A stretch of DNA of 64,000 nt from Myxococcales bacterium (GCA_016720595.1 JADKKI010000018.1:62001-126000); one strand, 5' to 3'. Shown: positions 20,939-32,173, numbered from the stretch's first letter. Notes: generated by a model not told the origin, from the sequence alone. Made by a program: numbers and translations.

Positions 20939-22564
20939 CTACGGCGACGGTGCGCGGCACGCACGCTTGTAGCCGCGACGGCAGGCATCGCCGAGGAGGC
21001 TGGTGGCGCGGTCGTGGTCGCCGGGCTGCGCCCGGTGCTCGAGCATGTCCGCGGCGTGGACACAGCCGGCGAGGTTGCCGAGCTCGCAGCCCCGCAGGTA
21101 GAGCTCCAGAGCACGGTCCTTCCCCGGCGGGGTCTCGGCGAGCAGGTGCTCGGCGAGCAGCGCACACGCCGTCCCATCGCCGAGCGCGCATCCTCGATCG
21201 AACAGGGCGATCCACGCGTCCCGCCCGTAGTGCACGTCGCCGTGCGAGGCGTGACGCCGCGTCCAGGTGCCCGCGAGCGAGCACGCGGGTGCGTCGCCGA
21301 GCCGGCACGCCTTGCCCAGGATCTCGATCGCGGCATGCTGCGCGGCATCGTTGCTGGGGCTCCCGACGTACGCCTCGCGGCCCACCACGCGACACGCCAC
21401 CCCGTCGTCGGCCGCGCATGCCCGCGTGCACGCGTCTCCGCCCTCCTGCTGGCACACGTGCGTGACCCGCACCGAGGACGCCTCCACGACGGTCTGGTCA
21501 TCGCCGCCGCCGCCGCCGTCCCGCAGCGCCAGCATGACGGCCGCGGTCCCTCCGAGCGCGACCGCCACCGCGCCACCCGCGATCCAGACCTTGCGGCGGG
21601 ACCGGGCCCCACCGCGCCGCGACGGGCGGGCCGCCACCGTGGCGCGCGTCTCGACCCGCTGCATCCAACCCGGGACCGCCGCGAGCGCCGCGCGATCCTC
21701 GGTTGCGTAGGCCACGGCGATCGCGCGCAGCTCGGCCTCCACGCGCGCGGCGTCGGAGATCCGGTGCGCGGGCTCCTTCTCGAGCAGCGCCGCGACCAGC
21801 GCATCGAGCCTCTCGGGCACCTCGCTCCGCGCATCGCGGAGCGGCGGCGGATCGCGCAGGAGGAGCTGCGCGAGGACCTCCATCGTCTGGCGGCCCTCGA
21901 ACGGTGGCCGCCCGGCGAGGCACTCGTAGAGCACCACCCCGAGCCCGAACAGATCCATCGAGGCGGTGGGCGCCACATCTCCCATCGCCTGCTCGGGCGC
22001 CATGTAGCCGGGCGTCCCGATCAGCTGCCCGGTCTCGGTCAGCCCGTGGGTCACCGCCGTGTCCTTCGCGATCCCGAAATCGATCAACGTCGCGTGCGCG
22101 GCCACGCCGTCGACCAGCATCACGTTGCTCGGCTTGAGATCGCGATGCACGATCTCGTGCGCGTGGGCGTGGACCAGGGCGCTGGCGAGCCGCACGCCGA
22201 CGGCGAGGGTATCGGCGATCGAGAGCGGGCCATCGTCGAGACGCGCCGCGAGGCTCGTGCCCTCGAGCCACGCCATCGCGAGGTAGGCATCGCCGGACCC
22301 CGTCACGCCGTGGCCGACGTACGCGACGATCGCGGGGTGATCGAGCCGCTCGAGCATCTCGGCCTCGAGCGTGAATCGGGACTCGACCCCGGGAGTCCGG
22401 AGGACCTTGATCGCCAGCGCACGGCCCGAGCCGCGCTCGATCGCGCGGTGCACGAGCCCCATCCCGCCGCGGCCGGCCTCGCTCTCGAGCTCGTAGCGCT
22501 GGGCGAACGTGTCGTCCGCCAGCACCGCGCGCAGGTTCTCGCGTAGCTCCCCTTCTCCCGGCAA
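20939..22564 (-). CDS. Ser/Thr protein kinase with transmembrane segment and Sel1-like Cys repeats
   Basis: Membrane-spanning Hanks-type kinase, about 541 residues from a TTG at 22564. That start gives the short helix ELRENLRAVL before RYELE that is typical of myxobacterial kinases; a GTG at 22525 is an alternative, and the ATG at 22633 would overlap the divergent gene and its promoter. Motifs: glycine loop GRGGMG, lysine K53, HRDLKPSN, DFG and GTPGYMAPEQ. A single membrane helix (VWIAGGAVAVALGGTAAVML) near residue 350 leads to a C-terminal region with repeated Cys pairs (ACxLGDAPAC, GCALGDGTAC, GCELGNLAGC), a Sel1/HcpA-like repeat arrangement outside the cell. It is divergent from the lipoprotein-ECF operon and a likely partner of it. 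Confidence 0.88.
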   Translation of the reverse strand: MPGEGELRENLRAVLADDTFAQRYELESEAGRGGMGLVHRAIERGSGRALAIKVLRTPGVESRFTLEAEMLERLDHPAIVAYVGHGVTGSGDAYLAMAWLEGTSLAARLDDGPLSIADTLAVGVRLASALVHAHAHEIVHRDLKPSNVMLVDGVAAHATLIDFGIAKDTAVTHGLTETGQLIGTPGYMAPEQAMGDVAPTASMDLFGLGVVLYECLAGRPPFEGRQTMEVLAQLLLRDPPPLRDARSEVPERLDALVAALLEKEPAHRISDAARVEAELRAIAVAYATEDRAALAAVPGWMQRVETRATVAARPSRRGGARSRRKVWIAGGAVAVALGGTAAVMLALRDGGGGGDDQTVVEASSVRVTHVCQQEGGDACTRACAADDGVACRVVGREAYVGSPSNDAAQHAAIEILGKACRLGDAPACSLAGTWTRRHASHGDVHYGRDAWIALFDRGCALGDGTACALLAEHLLAETPPGKDRALELYLRGCELGNLAGCVHAADMLEHRAQPGDHDRATSLLGDACRRGYKRACRAPSP

Positions 22565-22595
22565 CCTCGCTAGGTTAGCGCACCCCGGCGATTTC

Positions 22596-22621
22596 CCGAA
22601 ACGATGCTGGCGACCCTGCGT
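22596..22621 (+). promoter_or_regulatory. ECF-type promoter motif, copy 1
   Basis: CCGAAACGATGC, seven bases, then CCTGCGT. The same arrangement occurs at 24461-24486. Read as an ECF promoter, GAAAC (22598-22602) is the -35 element and CGT (22619-22621) the -10 element, separated by 16 bases, matching the usual ECF spacing. Transcription would begin about 7-10 bases later, at or just before the ATG at 22632. Shared sequence is seen directly; recognition by the sigma factor at 23753 is inferred. Confidence 0.65.
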
Positions 22622-22631
22622 CAGGGGCTGC

Positions 22632-23753
22632 ATGGCCCATCCCCATGTCTCTCTCGCCACCACCGTCTGGACCCTCGCCGCCACGCTCAGCGCGGCCTGC
22701 ATCTCCAACCCCGCGCGCGGTACCGCCGGGACCGGCCAACCCCTCCGGGTGCGGTTCGATACGTCGAGCGGCACCTACCAGGCACAGGAGGTCGTCGGCG
22801 AGGACCAGTACTACGACCGCGACGGTAATGCCGCGGGCAGCGTGCAGCGCTCGCGCGCAGTGACCAAGCGCTGGGCGAACACCGACGTCAGCTTCTATCA
22901 GGGCGACGATCGCCTCGACGAACAGGACTACTTCCACCTCGCCGGGAATCGCGGTGCGGTCGACGAGATCAAAGCCGCGCGCGCGCAGATGTCGCGCGAT
23001 CTCTCGATCGGGTTCCCCGTGGCGATCGCCGGCGCCGCCGGGAGCACCCTCGCCGCGATCGGCACCTTCGGTGACAGCAAGGTCATGCGGTTCGGCGTCA
23101 GCACCGGCCTCACCGCCGTGGCCCTCGCCGGCGCCTACTTCGCGCTCCGCGGGATGGAGACCTACCGCAAGAAACCACTGCTCGACGCCTCGCGCGCGAT
23201 CAAGCACGCTCAGCAGGTCGACCGCTGCTATCGCGGCGCCTGCCGGAGCGAGCGTGGTGGCGCGGCGACCACGGCGGACGCAGCCCCCGCAGCTTCCCCC
23301 GCTCCGGCTCCCGCGCCGACGAGCCTCGCGATGCGTGGCACGCGTGCATGGCTCGGGACCTGGACGGGCTCGGGACACGCCGTGACGCGGTCCCCCGACG
23401 GGCGGTCGCTCAAGAAGGCGTCCACCGTCGAGCTCCGCATCGACGAAGCGACGGCCGATTCGTTGACGCTCGTCCTCGAGCCCAACGGTGCCGAGAGCTG
23501 CAAGCTCACCGCGCACATGCAGGGTGGCCGCGCCGAACTGACCGCCGGGCAGTCCTGCCGCCGGCGTGAAGGTAGGAGCGAGATCGCGCTCACCGTGCGC
23601 GACGGGAGCTCGCTGGTGCTGCGCGACGGCCAGCTCGTGCTCGCGCTGGAGGTCGATCTCGCGCTGTCGGCACCGCGGCGCGGGAAGGCGCCGCGCGTGA
23701 CCCGCCTGGTAAGCTCGATGGAGGCGGTGGCCACGCGCCTCGCCGCCCCCTGA
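22632..23753 (+). CDS. Membrane-associated lipoprotein with lipocalin-like C-terminus
   Basis: A 373-residue lipoprotein; the ATG at 22632 gives a signal peptide ending LAATLSAAC (cysteine 23). Two hydrophobic helices (starting SIGFPVAIAGAAGSTLAAIG, then STGLTAVALAGAYFAL) lie near residues 130-185, unusual for a lipoprotein. A Pro/Ala linker leads to a beta-rich domain beginning LGTWTGSG, with regular strands and a Cys pair (ESCKL ... GQSC) like small lipocalin-type domains. The ECF sigma gene starts on the last base of its stop (TGATG), so they are one operon. A role as sensor or regulator of the sigma factor is possible, because no recognisable anti-sigma gene is present. Confidence 0.72.
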   Translation: MAHPHVSLATTVWTLAATLSAACISNPARGTAGTGQPLRVRFDTSSGTYQAQEVVGEDQYYDRDGNAAGSVQRSRAVTKRWANTDVSFYQGDDRLDEQDYFHLAGNRGAVDEIKAARAQMSRDLSIGFPVAIAGAAGSTLAAIGTFGDSKVMRFGVSTGLTAVALAGAYFALRGMETYRKKPLLDASRAIKHAQQVDRCYRGACRSERGGAATTADAAPAASPAPAPAPTSLAMRGTRAWLGTWTGSGHAVTRSPDGRSLKKASTVELRIDEATADSLTLVLEPNGAESCKLTAHMQGGRAELTAGQSCRRREGRSEIALTVRDGSSLVLRDGQLVLALEVDLALSAPRRGKAPRVTRLVSSMEAVATRLAAP

Positions 23754-24448
23754 TGGCTCCGTTCCCCCTCACGATCCCGTCCGCTGTCCGTGGGCTCGCG
23801 AGCTCCGATCGAGCCCGCCGCGAGCGCTGCCTCCAGACGATCGCCCAGATCTACTGGACGCCGATCTACACGTACCTCCGGCTCCGCCACGGCAAGCAAC
23901 CTGCCGAGGCCGAGGACATCGCGCAGGCGTTCTTCGCGCGCGTGATCGAGGGTTCGGCCCTCGGTGGCCACGATCCCGAACGTGCGCGGTTCCGGACGTT
24001 CCTCCGGACCGCCGTCGATCATCACGTCATCGATCAACACCGCCGCCAGGTCGCCGCCCGCCGCGGTGGTGGGCTGCCGAAGATCGACGTCGCGGATTGC
24101 GAGGCCGAGCTCGCCACCGGCCCGACCCCCGAGGACGCATTCGACCGCGAGTGGCTCGCCCGGGTGGTGGCCCTCGCGACTCAGCGCACCCTCGACGCCC
24201 TCGAGCGCCGCGACAAGCGCACGCACGCCGAGCTGTTCCGAAGATTCCACCTCGCTGACGATCCGCCCGCGTATCAGCAGGTGGCCACCGAGCTGGGGAT
24301 CTCACTCGCGGACGTCACGAACTGGCTGCACGTGGCACGTCGCGAGTTCCGCCGGGTCGCCCTCGCCCTGCTGCGCGAGCTGACCTCGAGCGCTCGAGAA
24401 TTCGAGGAGGAGGCGCTCGCGGTGTTCGGGATCCGGATCGAGAAATAG
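23753..24448 (+). CDS. ECF-type RNA polymerase sigma factor
   Basis: A 231-residue sigma factor with region 2 (YWTPIYTYLRLRHG, EAEDIAQAFFARVIE) and region 4 (helix-turn-helix YQQVATELGISLADVTNWLHVARREFRR). The YWxPIYxYLR and AFFARVIE style is typical of ECF factors found beside Ser/Thr kinases in Myxococcota and Planctomycetes. Translation is coupled to the lipoprotein by a one-base overlap. Two copies of an ECF-type promoter motif flank it, one before its own operon and one before the next gene, which suggests autoregulation. The divergent kinase may control its activity, as kinase-linked ECF groups are known (established for family ECF43). Confidence 0.88.
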   Translation: MAPFPLTIPSAVRGLASSDRARRERCLQTIAQIYWTPIYTYLRLRHGKQPAEAEDIAQAFFARVIEGSALGGHDPERARFRTFLRTAVDHHVIDQHRRQVAARRGGGLPKIDVADCEAELATGPTPEDAFDREWLARVVALATQRTLDALERRDKRTHAELFRRFHLADDPPAYQQVATELGISLADVTNWLHVARREFRRVALALLRELTSSAREFEEEALAVFGIRIEK

Positions 24449-24460
24449 ACACGAGACGCT

Positions 24461-24486
24461 CCGAAACGATGCGCGCCGGCCTGCGT
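24461..24486 (+). promoter_or_regulatory. ECF-type promoter motif, copy 2
   Basis: CCGAAACGATGC, seven different bases, then CCTGCGT, identical in layout to 22596-22621. GAAAC is at 24463-24467 and CGT at 24484-24486, with 16 bases between. The predicted start of transcription lies about 30 bases before the ATG at 24523, leaving room for the AGGAG ribosome site. The spacer differs between copies while both conserved blocks are identical, as expected of a real promoter. Confidence 0.65.
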
Positions 24487-24522
24487 AGAGGTCGCTGAAC
24501 CCTCACCTGTCAGGAGTCAGCC

Positions 24523-25038
24523 ATGCGTGTCCTCTCGATCGTCCTGTCGCTCGCCGCGATGTCCCTGCCTTCGGTCGCCTTCGCCGACCCTGGCGCCGTG
24601 CCCGCGGATGCCTCGCCCACTCCGCCGCCGCGCCCGCCCGCGCCGCGCTCGCCGATGCCACCGATGCCCAAAATGACCCGCGCGACGTCCCCCGACGATC
24701 TCCAGGGGACCTGGACGGTGACGATCCGGTCGAGCCTGTCGACGTGTCCAAACCCCACGGCGCGTCGCGAGGAGACCTGGTCGATCACGGCCGCCGCGGA
24801 CGAGCTCACCGTGGCGACGGCCACCGGGGACCTGTTCGGTCCGGTGCCCGTGCTCGATCGCTACCTGCTGCGCACCAGCGTGCAGCCCCGTGCGCGCGCC
24901 AGCTCGACGGTCTTGCAGGTCACCCAGAGCATGAAGGAGCGGTTCTTCGGTCGGCTGGTCCGGGTCGAGTCGACGGGGAAGCGGAACGATCCGGCGTGCG
25001 TGATCACCGAGGACGTGTCGGGTGTGCGCGCACCCTGA
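24523..25038 (+). CDS. Small secreted lipocalin-like protein
   Basis: A 171-residue protein with a signal peptide (cleavage after SVAFA), a Pro-rich linker and a beta domain starting LQGTWTVTIRSS. The domain resembles the C-terminal GTWTG domain of the lipoprotein at 22632. The start has a good AGGAG ribosome site. The copy-2 ECF promoter lies just upstream, making this the best candidate target gene of the adjacent sigma factor. Function unknown; a small-molecule or lipid binding protein is plausible. Confidence 0.72.
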   Translation: MRVLSIVLSLAAMSLPSVAFADPGAVPADASPTPPPRPPAPRSPMPPMPKMTRATSPDDLQGTWTVTIRSSLSTCPNPTARREETWSITAAADELTVATATGDLFGPVPVLDRYLLRTSVQPRARASSTVLQVTQSMKERFFGRLVRVESTGKRNDPACVITEDVSGVRAP

Positions 25039-25049
25039 GCTCGCGGCGC

Positions 25050-25403
25050 TCACTCCGCGCTGAAGTGCACGAGCCCGACGTCGAAGTCGCCGGTGACGTG
25101 CTCGACCGAGAGGTGGGCGCTCCCGAAGAAGGTATCGCTCCGGCTCACCGACAGGTCGAGACGAAACTCGTGCGACGAGGCGGGGATCGAGAACGAGAAG
25201 CCACCGTCCTCGCACGCGAAGTGCTCCGCGGTCTCGGCCCCGTTGCCGTAGCCGACGCTCTCGGTCACGTAGACGTCGTCGCGAGGGTTACAGCCATCGG
25301 CGGCGCCGACCTGCCACGAGCCGCTGATCTCGTTGCTGAACAAGCACCCCGGCGCGGCGACGAGCCCGAGGCCGACCACGGCGACCAGCGACAGGCGTTG
25401 CAT
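25050..25403 (-). CDS. Small lipoprotein, lipocalin-like
   Basis: A 117-residue lipoprotein. The ATG at 25403 gives a signal ending APGC (cysteine 20); the open frame extends upstream but without a signal peptide. The mature part starts ISGSWQVG and has Cys at CNPRDD and FACEDG, a compact beta domain similar in style to the neighbouring secreted proteins. An 18-base dyad lies about 20 bases upstream of the start. It converges with the gene at 24523, 11 bases apart. Confidence 0.65.
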   Translation of the reverse strand: MQRLSLVAVVGLGLVAAPGCLFSNEISGSWQVGAADGCNPRDDVYVTESVGYGNGAETAEHFACEDGGFSFSIPASSHEFRLDLSVSRSDTFFGSAHLSVEHVTGDFDVGLVHFSAE

Positions 25404-25422
25404 CTGCGCATCACACCACGGA

Positions 25423-25440
25423 CCACGTCGGACGACGTGG
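25423..25440. promoter_or_regulatory. 8-2-8 dyad in a divergent promoter region
   Basis: CCACGTCG, two bases, CGACGTGG: a perfect inverted repeat located 20 bases upstream of the small lipoprotein (reverse strand) and about 90 bases upstream of the glycine-rich lipoprotein (forward strand). The position in the 129-base divergent gap fits an operator for one or both genes. No regulator is encoded next to it. Confidence 0.45.
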
Positions 25441-25532
25441 GCAACCAGCGGCACCGCACAGCCCGATCGCTCCAACTGTGCACAAACCGGGCAGCTTCCC
25501 GGCCGAAACTGGGTGCGTTAGGATGGCGACGA

Positions 25533-26856
25533 GTGTCGTCGCCCCGTCTCCTCCTGAGCCTGTGGCTCGCCACTTCCGCAGGGTGCGGGCGGCTCGGCTT
25601 CGACGACGCCGGTGGTGATGCCGCGGCCGCGACCAACGCGATCTCGATCGGGACGCTCAGCGTCACGAACGTCACGCTGACCACGTTCGAGGTCGAGATC
25701 CCGTTCACCGGTGACGCGAACCGCGACGCCAGCGTGACCTTGGGCCGCTGCAACGACACGGATGCGATCGGATGTCGCCCGAGCACCGGTCAGCGGGTGG
25801 TGATGACCCGCGGCGCGGCATCATTCACCGCGACGATCACGGTCTCGGCGGGGGATGATCCCAACGACACGTTGACGCTCGAAGCGTCCCCGATGGATCC
25901 CGACGGCGCACCCGCATCCGTCACCGGCTCGGTGACGCTCACGGCGGCGAGTGCGTGCGTGCACGGCACCAGGATGTTCACGTTCACCGGTGCGGCCACC
26001 AGCTTCGTGGTTCCGAGCGGCTGCACCGATCGCCGTGGTCAAGGCGTGGGGCGCCGGCGGCGGCGGCGCGGGCGGTGACACCAACGATCCAGGCTCGGCC
26101 GGGGGTGGCGGTGGCTTCGCGCGCTCGACGCTCGACATCGCGCCCGGCGAGACCCTCACCATCGAAGTCGGTGGTGGAGGCGGTGGCGGCGGGGTCAGCC
26201 CTGCGTTGATCGCCTCGGGCGGAGGCGGTGGTGGCGACCTCTCCGCGGTGTGCCGTTCGACCAACTGCCTGGTGATCGCCGGCGGTGGCGGCGGTGCGGC
26301 CGGCAACATCGGTGGCGGAGCCCCTGCGCCGGGCGTCGGAGGTGGCGCCGCGGGTACGGCGGGCGGCAATGACAGCAACCAGAGCATGTCCAAGGGCGGC
26401 GGCGCCGGCACCGCGACCGCCGCCGGCGCTGGCGGCAACGCTGGCACCGGCGGCGGCGCAGGCACCTCCGGTGTCGGCAATCGCGGTGGTGCCGGTGGAG
26501 TGGGCAACGGCGGCGGTGGAGGCGCACCAGGAGCCCTCGGCTATGGCGGCGCAGGTGGCGGGAAGGGCACCGCCGGGAACCGTGCGGGCGGTGGTGGTGG
26601 CGGTGGTGGTGGCTTCTTCGGCGGCGGTGGTGGTGGCTCGGGCGCGGGGACCAACAGCGGCGGTGGCGCCCCTGGCGGTGGCGGGAGCGCCCTCGCCATC
26701 GGTACCGCGAGCCTGCTGATCACCGGGGCGGGAGCCACGCCGGGCAACGCGTTTGATCCGATGTATCAGGCCGGCGTAGGGACCGGCGGCCTCGCAGGTC
26801 TCGATGCCACGAACGGTGGGCCCGGCGGGAACGGCCTGGTCGTGATCAGCTACTGA
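25533..26856 (+). pseudogene. Glycine-rich lipoprotein, frameshifted as read
   Basis: The gene starts at GTG 25533 with a signal ending ATSAGC (cysteine 18), then an Ig-like beta region. The frame ends at 26078, but the glycine-rich part continues in the next frame to 26856. The two halves join naturally at about 26022-26032: FVVPSGCT in the first frame and IAVVKAWGAGGGG in the second together make the canonical start of a bacterial glycine-rich domain (VPSGCTxxxVKAWGAGGG). One surplus base explains the break. Restored, it would be about 440 residues, with more than 200 Gly-rich residues likely on the cell surface. A sequencing or assembly indel and a true mutation are both possible. Confidence 0.72.
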
Positions 26857-26869
26857 CGAGGCCCTGCGC

Positions 26870-29080
26870 TCAGCGCATCACGATCGTGTAGCCGAGCTCG
26901 CGATCACGCGCGCAGCGCTTCGAGTCCGCCGCGCACGCGATGCGGAGCTCGGCCGAGTTGTCGGGGGAGCGGAACCGATCGTAGGCCGCGAGCGCCGCGG
27001 CCGCCTCGGGGCGCCCGAGCCCGGCGAGCGCCGTGGCCTGGCTGCGGAGCAGATCGGGATCGCGTGGTGCGAGCTCGAGGCCCTTGGTCGCCGCCGCGAG
27101 CGCGCCCGCGTTGTCACCCGTCGAGCCGAGGACGCGGGCGTACAGCATCCACGCCATCGAGTTCCCGGGCGCCCGCTCCGTGCACGCCTTCGCCGGCGCC
27201 ACCGCGTCGTCCCAGCGCCAGACCCGCGCCAGCGCGTCGGCGGCGACCGCATCGAGCACGGCCGGTCCGGGCGTGGGCAGGAGCGGCCGCGCCTCCGCGA
27301 TCAGCGCGAGCGCGTCGTCGACGCGGCCCTGCTTGGACGCGACCCAGCCGAGCTGCACGAGGATCATCGCGCGCGCGCGCTTGTCACCCACCGGGGCCGC
27401 GGCGAGCGCGGCTTCGAGGACGAACCGCGCCTCCTCGAGCCGCTCGGTCACGGTGTTGACGAGCGCCATGCCGTGCTCGTATTCGCGCTCCCACACCGGG
27501 CGCGTGCCCGTGGCCTGACGGCGCCGGTGCCGAGCTGCACCGAGGTCTCCGCGATCAGGGTGATCGGCTGGGGCTTGCAGGGATCGAGCGCCACGTCGCG
27601 CGCGCCCTTCGCACCCGCGATGAACGCCAACCCCTCGGGAGTCCTCGCCGAGGCGCAGACATTGGCCTGCATCTTGAGCGTGCGGCTGCGATGGCGCAGG
27701 CGGGCGGTGACCGTCAGCGGGAGCTGCGCGGCGGCGAGGGTCTTCGGGACGTCGAAGGCGAACCGCGTGACCTGGGCCTCGCGCGCCGCCACGGTCTGGG
27801 TCGCGATCTGCGTGCGGAACGCGGCCATCTGGTGCTCCTCGAGCACGTTGCCCTTCTCGTCGACGACCAAGGTGCGGAGGACGTGGGTGTCCTCGTCGGC
27901 AGGATCGGTCTCGTGCGTGAGGCCCGACGCCGCGATCCGCTTGCCGAGGTGATCGGTGACGACGACCTCGACCCACGCGTCCTGGATGTCGAGCACGCCG
28001 CCCGGGAACCGATGGCCGACGAGCAGGTTGCGGATCACCACATCGAGCGCGAGCCGCGCCCCGGCCACGACCGGGGTGGTCTCCGCCGGCAGGTGCCAGG
28101 TCGCACCCGCGGGATCCTCGATCCGTGCACCTGCGATGTCGATCGAGGCGGCGCCCTCGAGCTTGGTGCGCAGCCGCGCGAGGTGCTCGGTGTCGCCGCG
28201 CATCGAGGCCATCCAGGTGTGCCCGCCGAGGAAGCGGTGCGAGGCCAGCGTGCCGTTCTTGGCGCCGTACTCGTTCGCCGAGGCCGGCTCGCGATCCATG
28301 TGGCAATCGATGCACGACTTCTTGTCGACCTTGTCGACCCGCCCCATCCCGTTGCCGTTCCACGCCGAGTTGCGCCACATCCCGGGCTCGTCGAGCCCCG
28401 AGAGATGCACGGGCATGCCCATGTCGGGCGACAGGAAGCCGCGGTGGCAGCCGACGCACAGCTCTGCGCCGCTCGCCTTCACGGTGACCTGCGCCTTGTG
28501 GCGCGCGATCGACGCCGGATCGTCGACGTGGGCGTCGATCGGCGTGCGGCCCGCACGTAGCTCCGTTGCCGTCCTTGGTCGGCGCGGTGGCGCCGTGGCA
28601 CACCCGGCACGACACGCCGGTGTGGGCGCGGAGATCCGCCGCCGGGATGGCATCGCCGCTGGTCATCAGCCCGTCGACCATCAGCGGCATGTCGTGGCAG
28701 CCGCCGCAGTGCTGGCTGGTCTTGTTGCCGAGATCGTGGCGCATGAGCTCGACGTTGACGCGGTAGATCGGGTTCCCGAACGAGGCGAACGAGTGCGCGC
28801 TCGTCGACCACTGCGCCGCTGCATCGGGATGACAGGTGGCGCAGCTATCGACATCCGACAGCATCGTGCCGTCGGAGACCTCGCCCGCGACGCGCGGCGT
28901 GGTCCGATCGATCTTGACGAGGCTCGGCCCGAAATCACCGGGCGCGCTCGGGATCCGGGTGGCCTGCGCCACCGTCGTGCGGTGGACCTCGACCGGATCG
29001 ACCGGCCGGGACTCCTGGCTGCCGCAGGCCGCGAGGCATGCCGCGAGCAAGAGGACCGGGCCGGAGGACGAGCGCGCCAT
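26870..29080 (-). pseudogene. Pentaheme cytochrome c lipoprotein with repeat-rich tail, two frame breaks as read
   Basis: Exported electron-transfer protein. The N-terminal part has a lipobox (LAAC) and heme motifs CATCH, CGGCH and CRVCH; near 28560 the frame shifts and the next part has CVGCH and CIDCH plus a beta-rich middle; near 27515 it shifts back to a C-terminal alpha-helical repeat region (ALxxAxxxxP pattern, TPR-like). The shifts are opposite in sign (one extra, one missing base), so the rest of the gene is in frame. I give the start as ATG 29080; a GTG at 29086 is also possible. It follows the DUF2330 genes within 9 bases. Restored length is about 735 residues, anchored outside the inner membrane. 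Confidence 0.75.
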
Positions 29081-29089
29081 GGGCACAGC

Positions 29090-30624
29090 CTACTTCTTCC
29101 GCCGCGCGACCAGGAGCGTCAACGCCACGAGCACCAGGCCCGCGGACGCGCCGAACCCGAAGCCCATCGCCTTGGTGCCGGGCGGGGTCGCGAACTTGGC
29201 ACCGTTCGGTGCGGGCGCGGGGGGCGGAGGGCTCGCCGAGGCCTGCTTCTTGAGCCCGATCTCCCACAGGTCGCGCTTGACCATGCTGGCGACCGAGAGC
29301 TTGCCGCGCGGCGCGAACGCGAGCTTGTTCGCCGCGATCGTCGGCTGGTAGTTGCCATCGGGCGGCCCGCCCCACACGCCGCGCTGCGGGTTCTTGCACC
29401 GGATCGCGCCGGTCCACCAGTGGCGGATCGCGTAGCGCGCCTGGAAGTAGTTCTGGTCCGAAGGCGCGGCGCCGTACTCGAGGCCCTGCTTGCTCCACTG
29501 CTCGCGCCCACCGGTGATCGGCTTGGCATCCTTGAACCGCAGGTCGTCCTTCATGTCGGCCTTGCCGTACCGCGCGTGCAGGCGCGTCAGCACGAACGAG
29601 CCCTGTGCGATCTGGCCCTGCACGATGTCGCCGCCGAGCGTCATCAGGTCGGCCTGGTTGACGTCGAGCTCGGGGCACGGATCGCAGTGGTACTGCGGCA
29701 CGGCCGTCCATGCGTACTCGGTCACCACGGCGCCGGGGTTCGCCTCGATGGTCTTGTCGAACAGCGCGGCGTAGAACTCGGCGAACCGGGTCTTGACCGA
29801 GTCCTTGACGTCGAAGTTCGTGGGGATCACGACGTTCTTGTAGTTCGCGACCTCGTAGCGCTTGTCGGGCGAGAGGATGTTGACGATCAGATCCTGCTTG
29901 CCGTTCGCGTTCGCCATCCCGAGCCGGATCGGGAGCGAGAAGTCTTCGCTGTCGTAGTGGAACCGGATCGGCGACAGCGCCGCGTGGCCGTCCACCATCT
30001 GGACCTTCTTGGGATCGACCTTGGCGACGAAGAACTTCATCCCCGCCTCGACGTACGGCCGGAGCAGCGGCTCGGCGCCATCAGGGATCTTGTAGTTGTT
30101 CCGCTTGAGCCAGGTCTCGAGCCCGGTGGCCTCGGTGGCCGACAGGATCAGGATCTTGTACTCGCCGACCTCGAACTTGGCCTCGATCTTGACCCGAGTC
30201 GTCTCCCGGTCCATCGAGCGCGCCATCTTCGGCGCCGCCATCCCGGCACTCGGGGCCATGTCGTACTTGGCCTCCTCGTTCACCGGGCTCGGCACGGGTC
30301 CTGCTCCCAGTACTCGACCAGGCGCGGCGAGCCGAGCGACTCGACGTGATCGAACACGTACTTCGGCAGCGTCTTGACGTCCCCTTCCTTGAGGACGACC
30401 GGCACCGGGATGACCATCGCGAAGTCCTCGAGCGGCCCCTTGTAGTTGTTCTGCATCGACAGCACGGTGCGCGTGCCCTGACGCATCAGCACGACCTGGG
30501 TGGCGTCCGCGGAGAGCTTGGCGCCCGAGCCGCTGACGTAGAAGCCACAGAACGCGCCAGCCGGGCCAGAGGCCGCTGCGAGTGCGAGCGCTGCAGCGCC
30601 GAGAGTGATGCCGATCTTCGTCAT
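29090..30624 (-). pseudogene. DUF2330 protein, third of a tandem, one frame break as read
   Basis: Exported DUF2330 family protein of unknown function. A signal peptide ends GPAGA just before FCGFYV; then come the conserved TQVVLMRQGTRTVLSMQNNY and LVEYWEQDPC blocks. The frame breaks at about 30291, where EQDPC should continue PSPVNEEAKYD; one missing C in a CCC run explains it. The rest continues unbroken through KFFVAKVDPKK, CDPCPE and GRY-type blocks to 29090. Unlike its two paralogues, its tail has a membrane segment and RRKK but no cysteine. It follows the second paralogue by 38 bases. Confidence 0.8.
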
Positions 30625-30661
30625 GTCACGTTCCCTTGGGGTGCCTGAGGTGGTCTGGGTG

Positions 30662-32173
<1,512 letters not shown>

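Noticed and set aside
20940..22560. Forward-strand frame opposite the kinase
   Set aside because: No start context or motifs; kinase motifs on the reverse strand are decisive.
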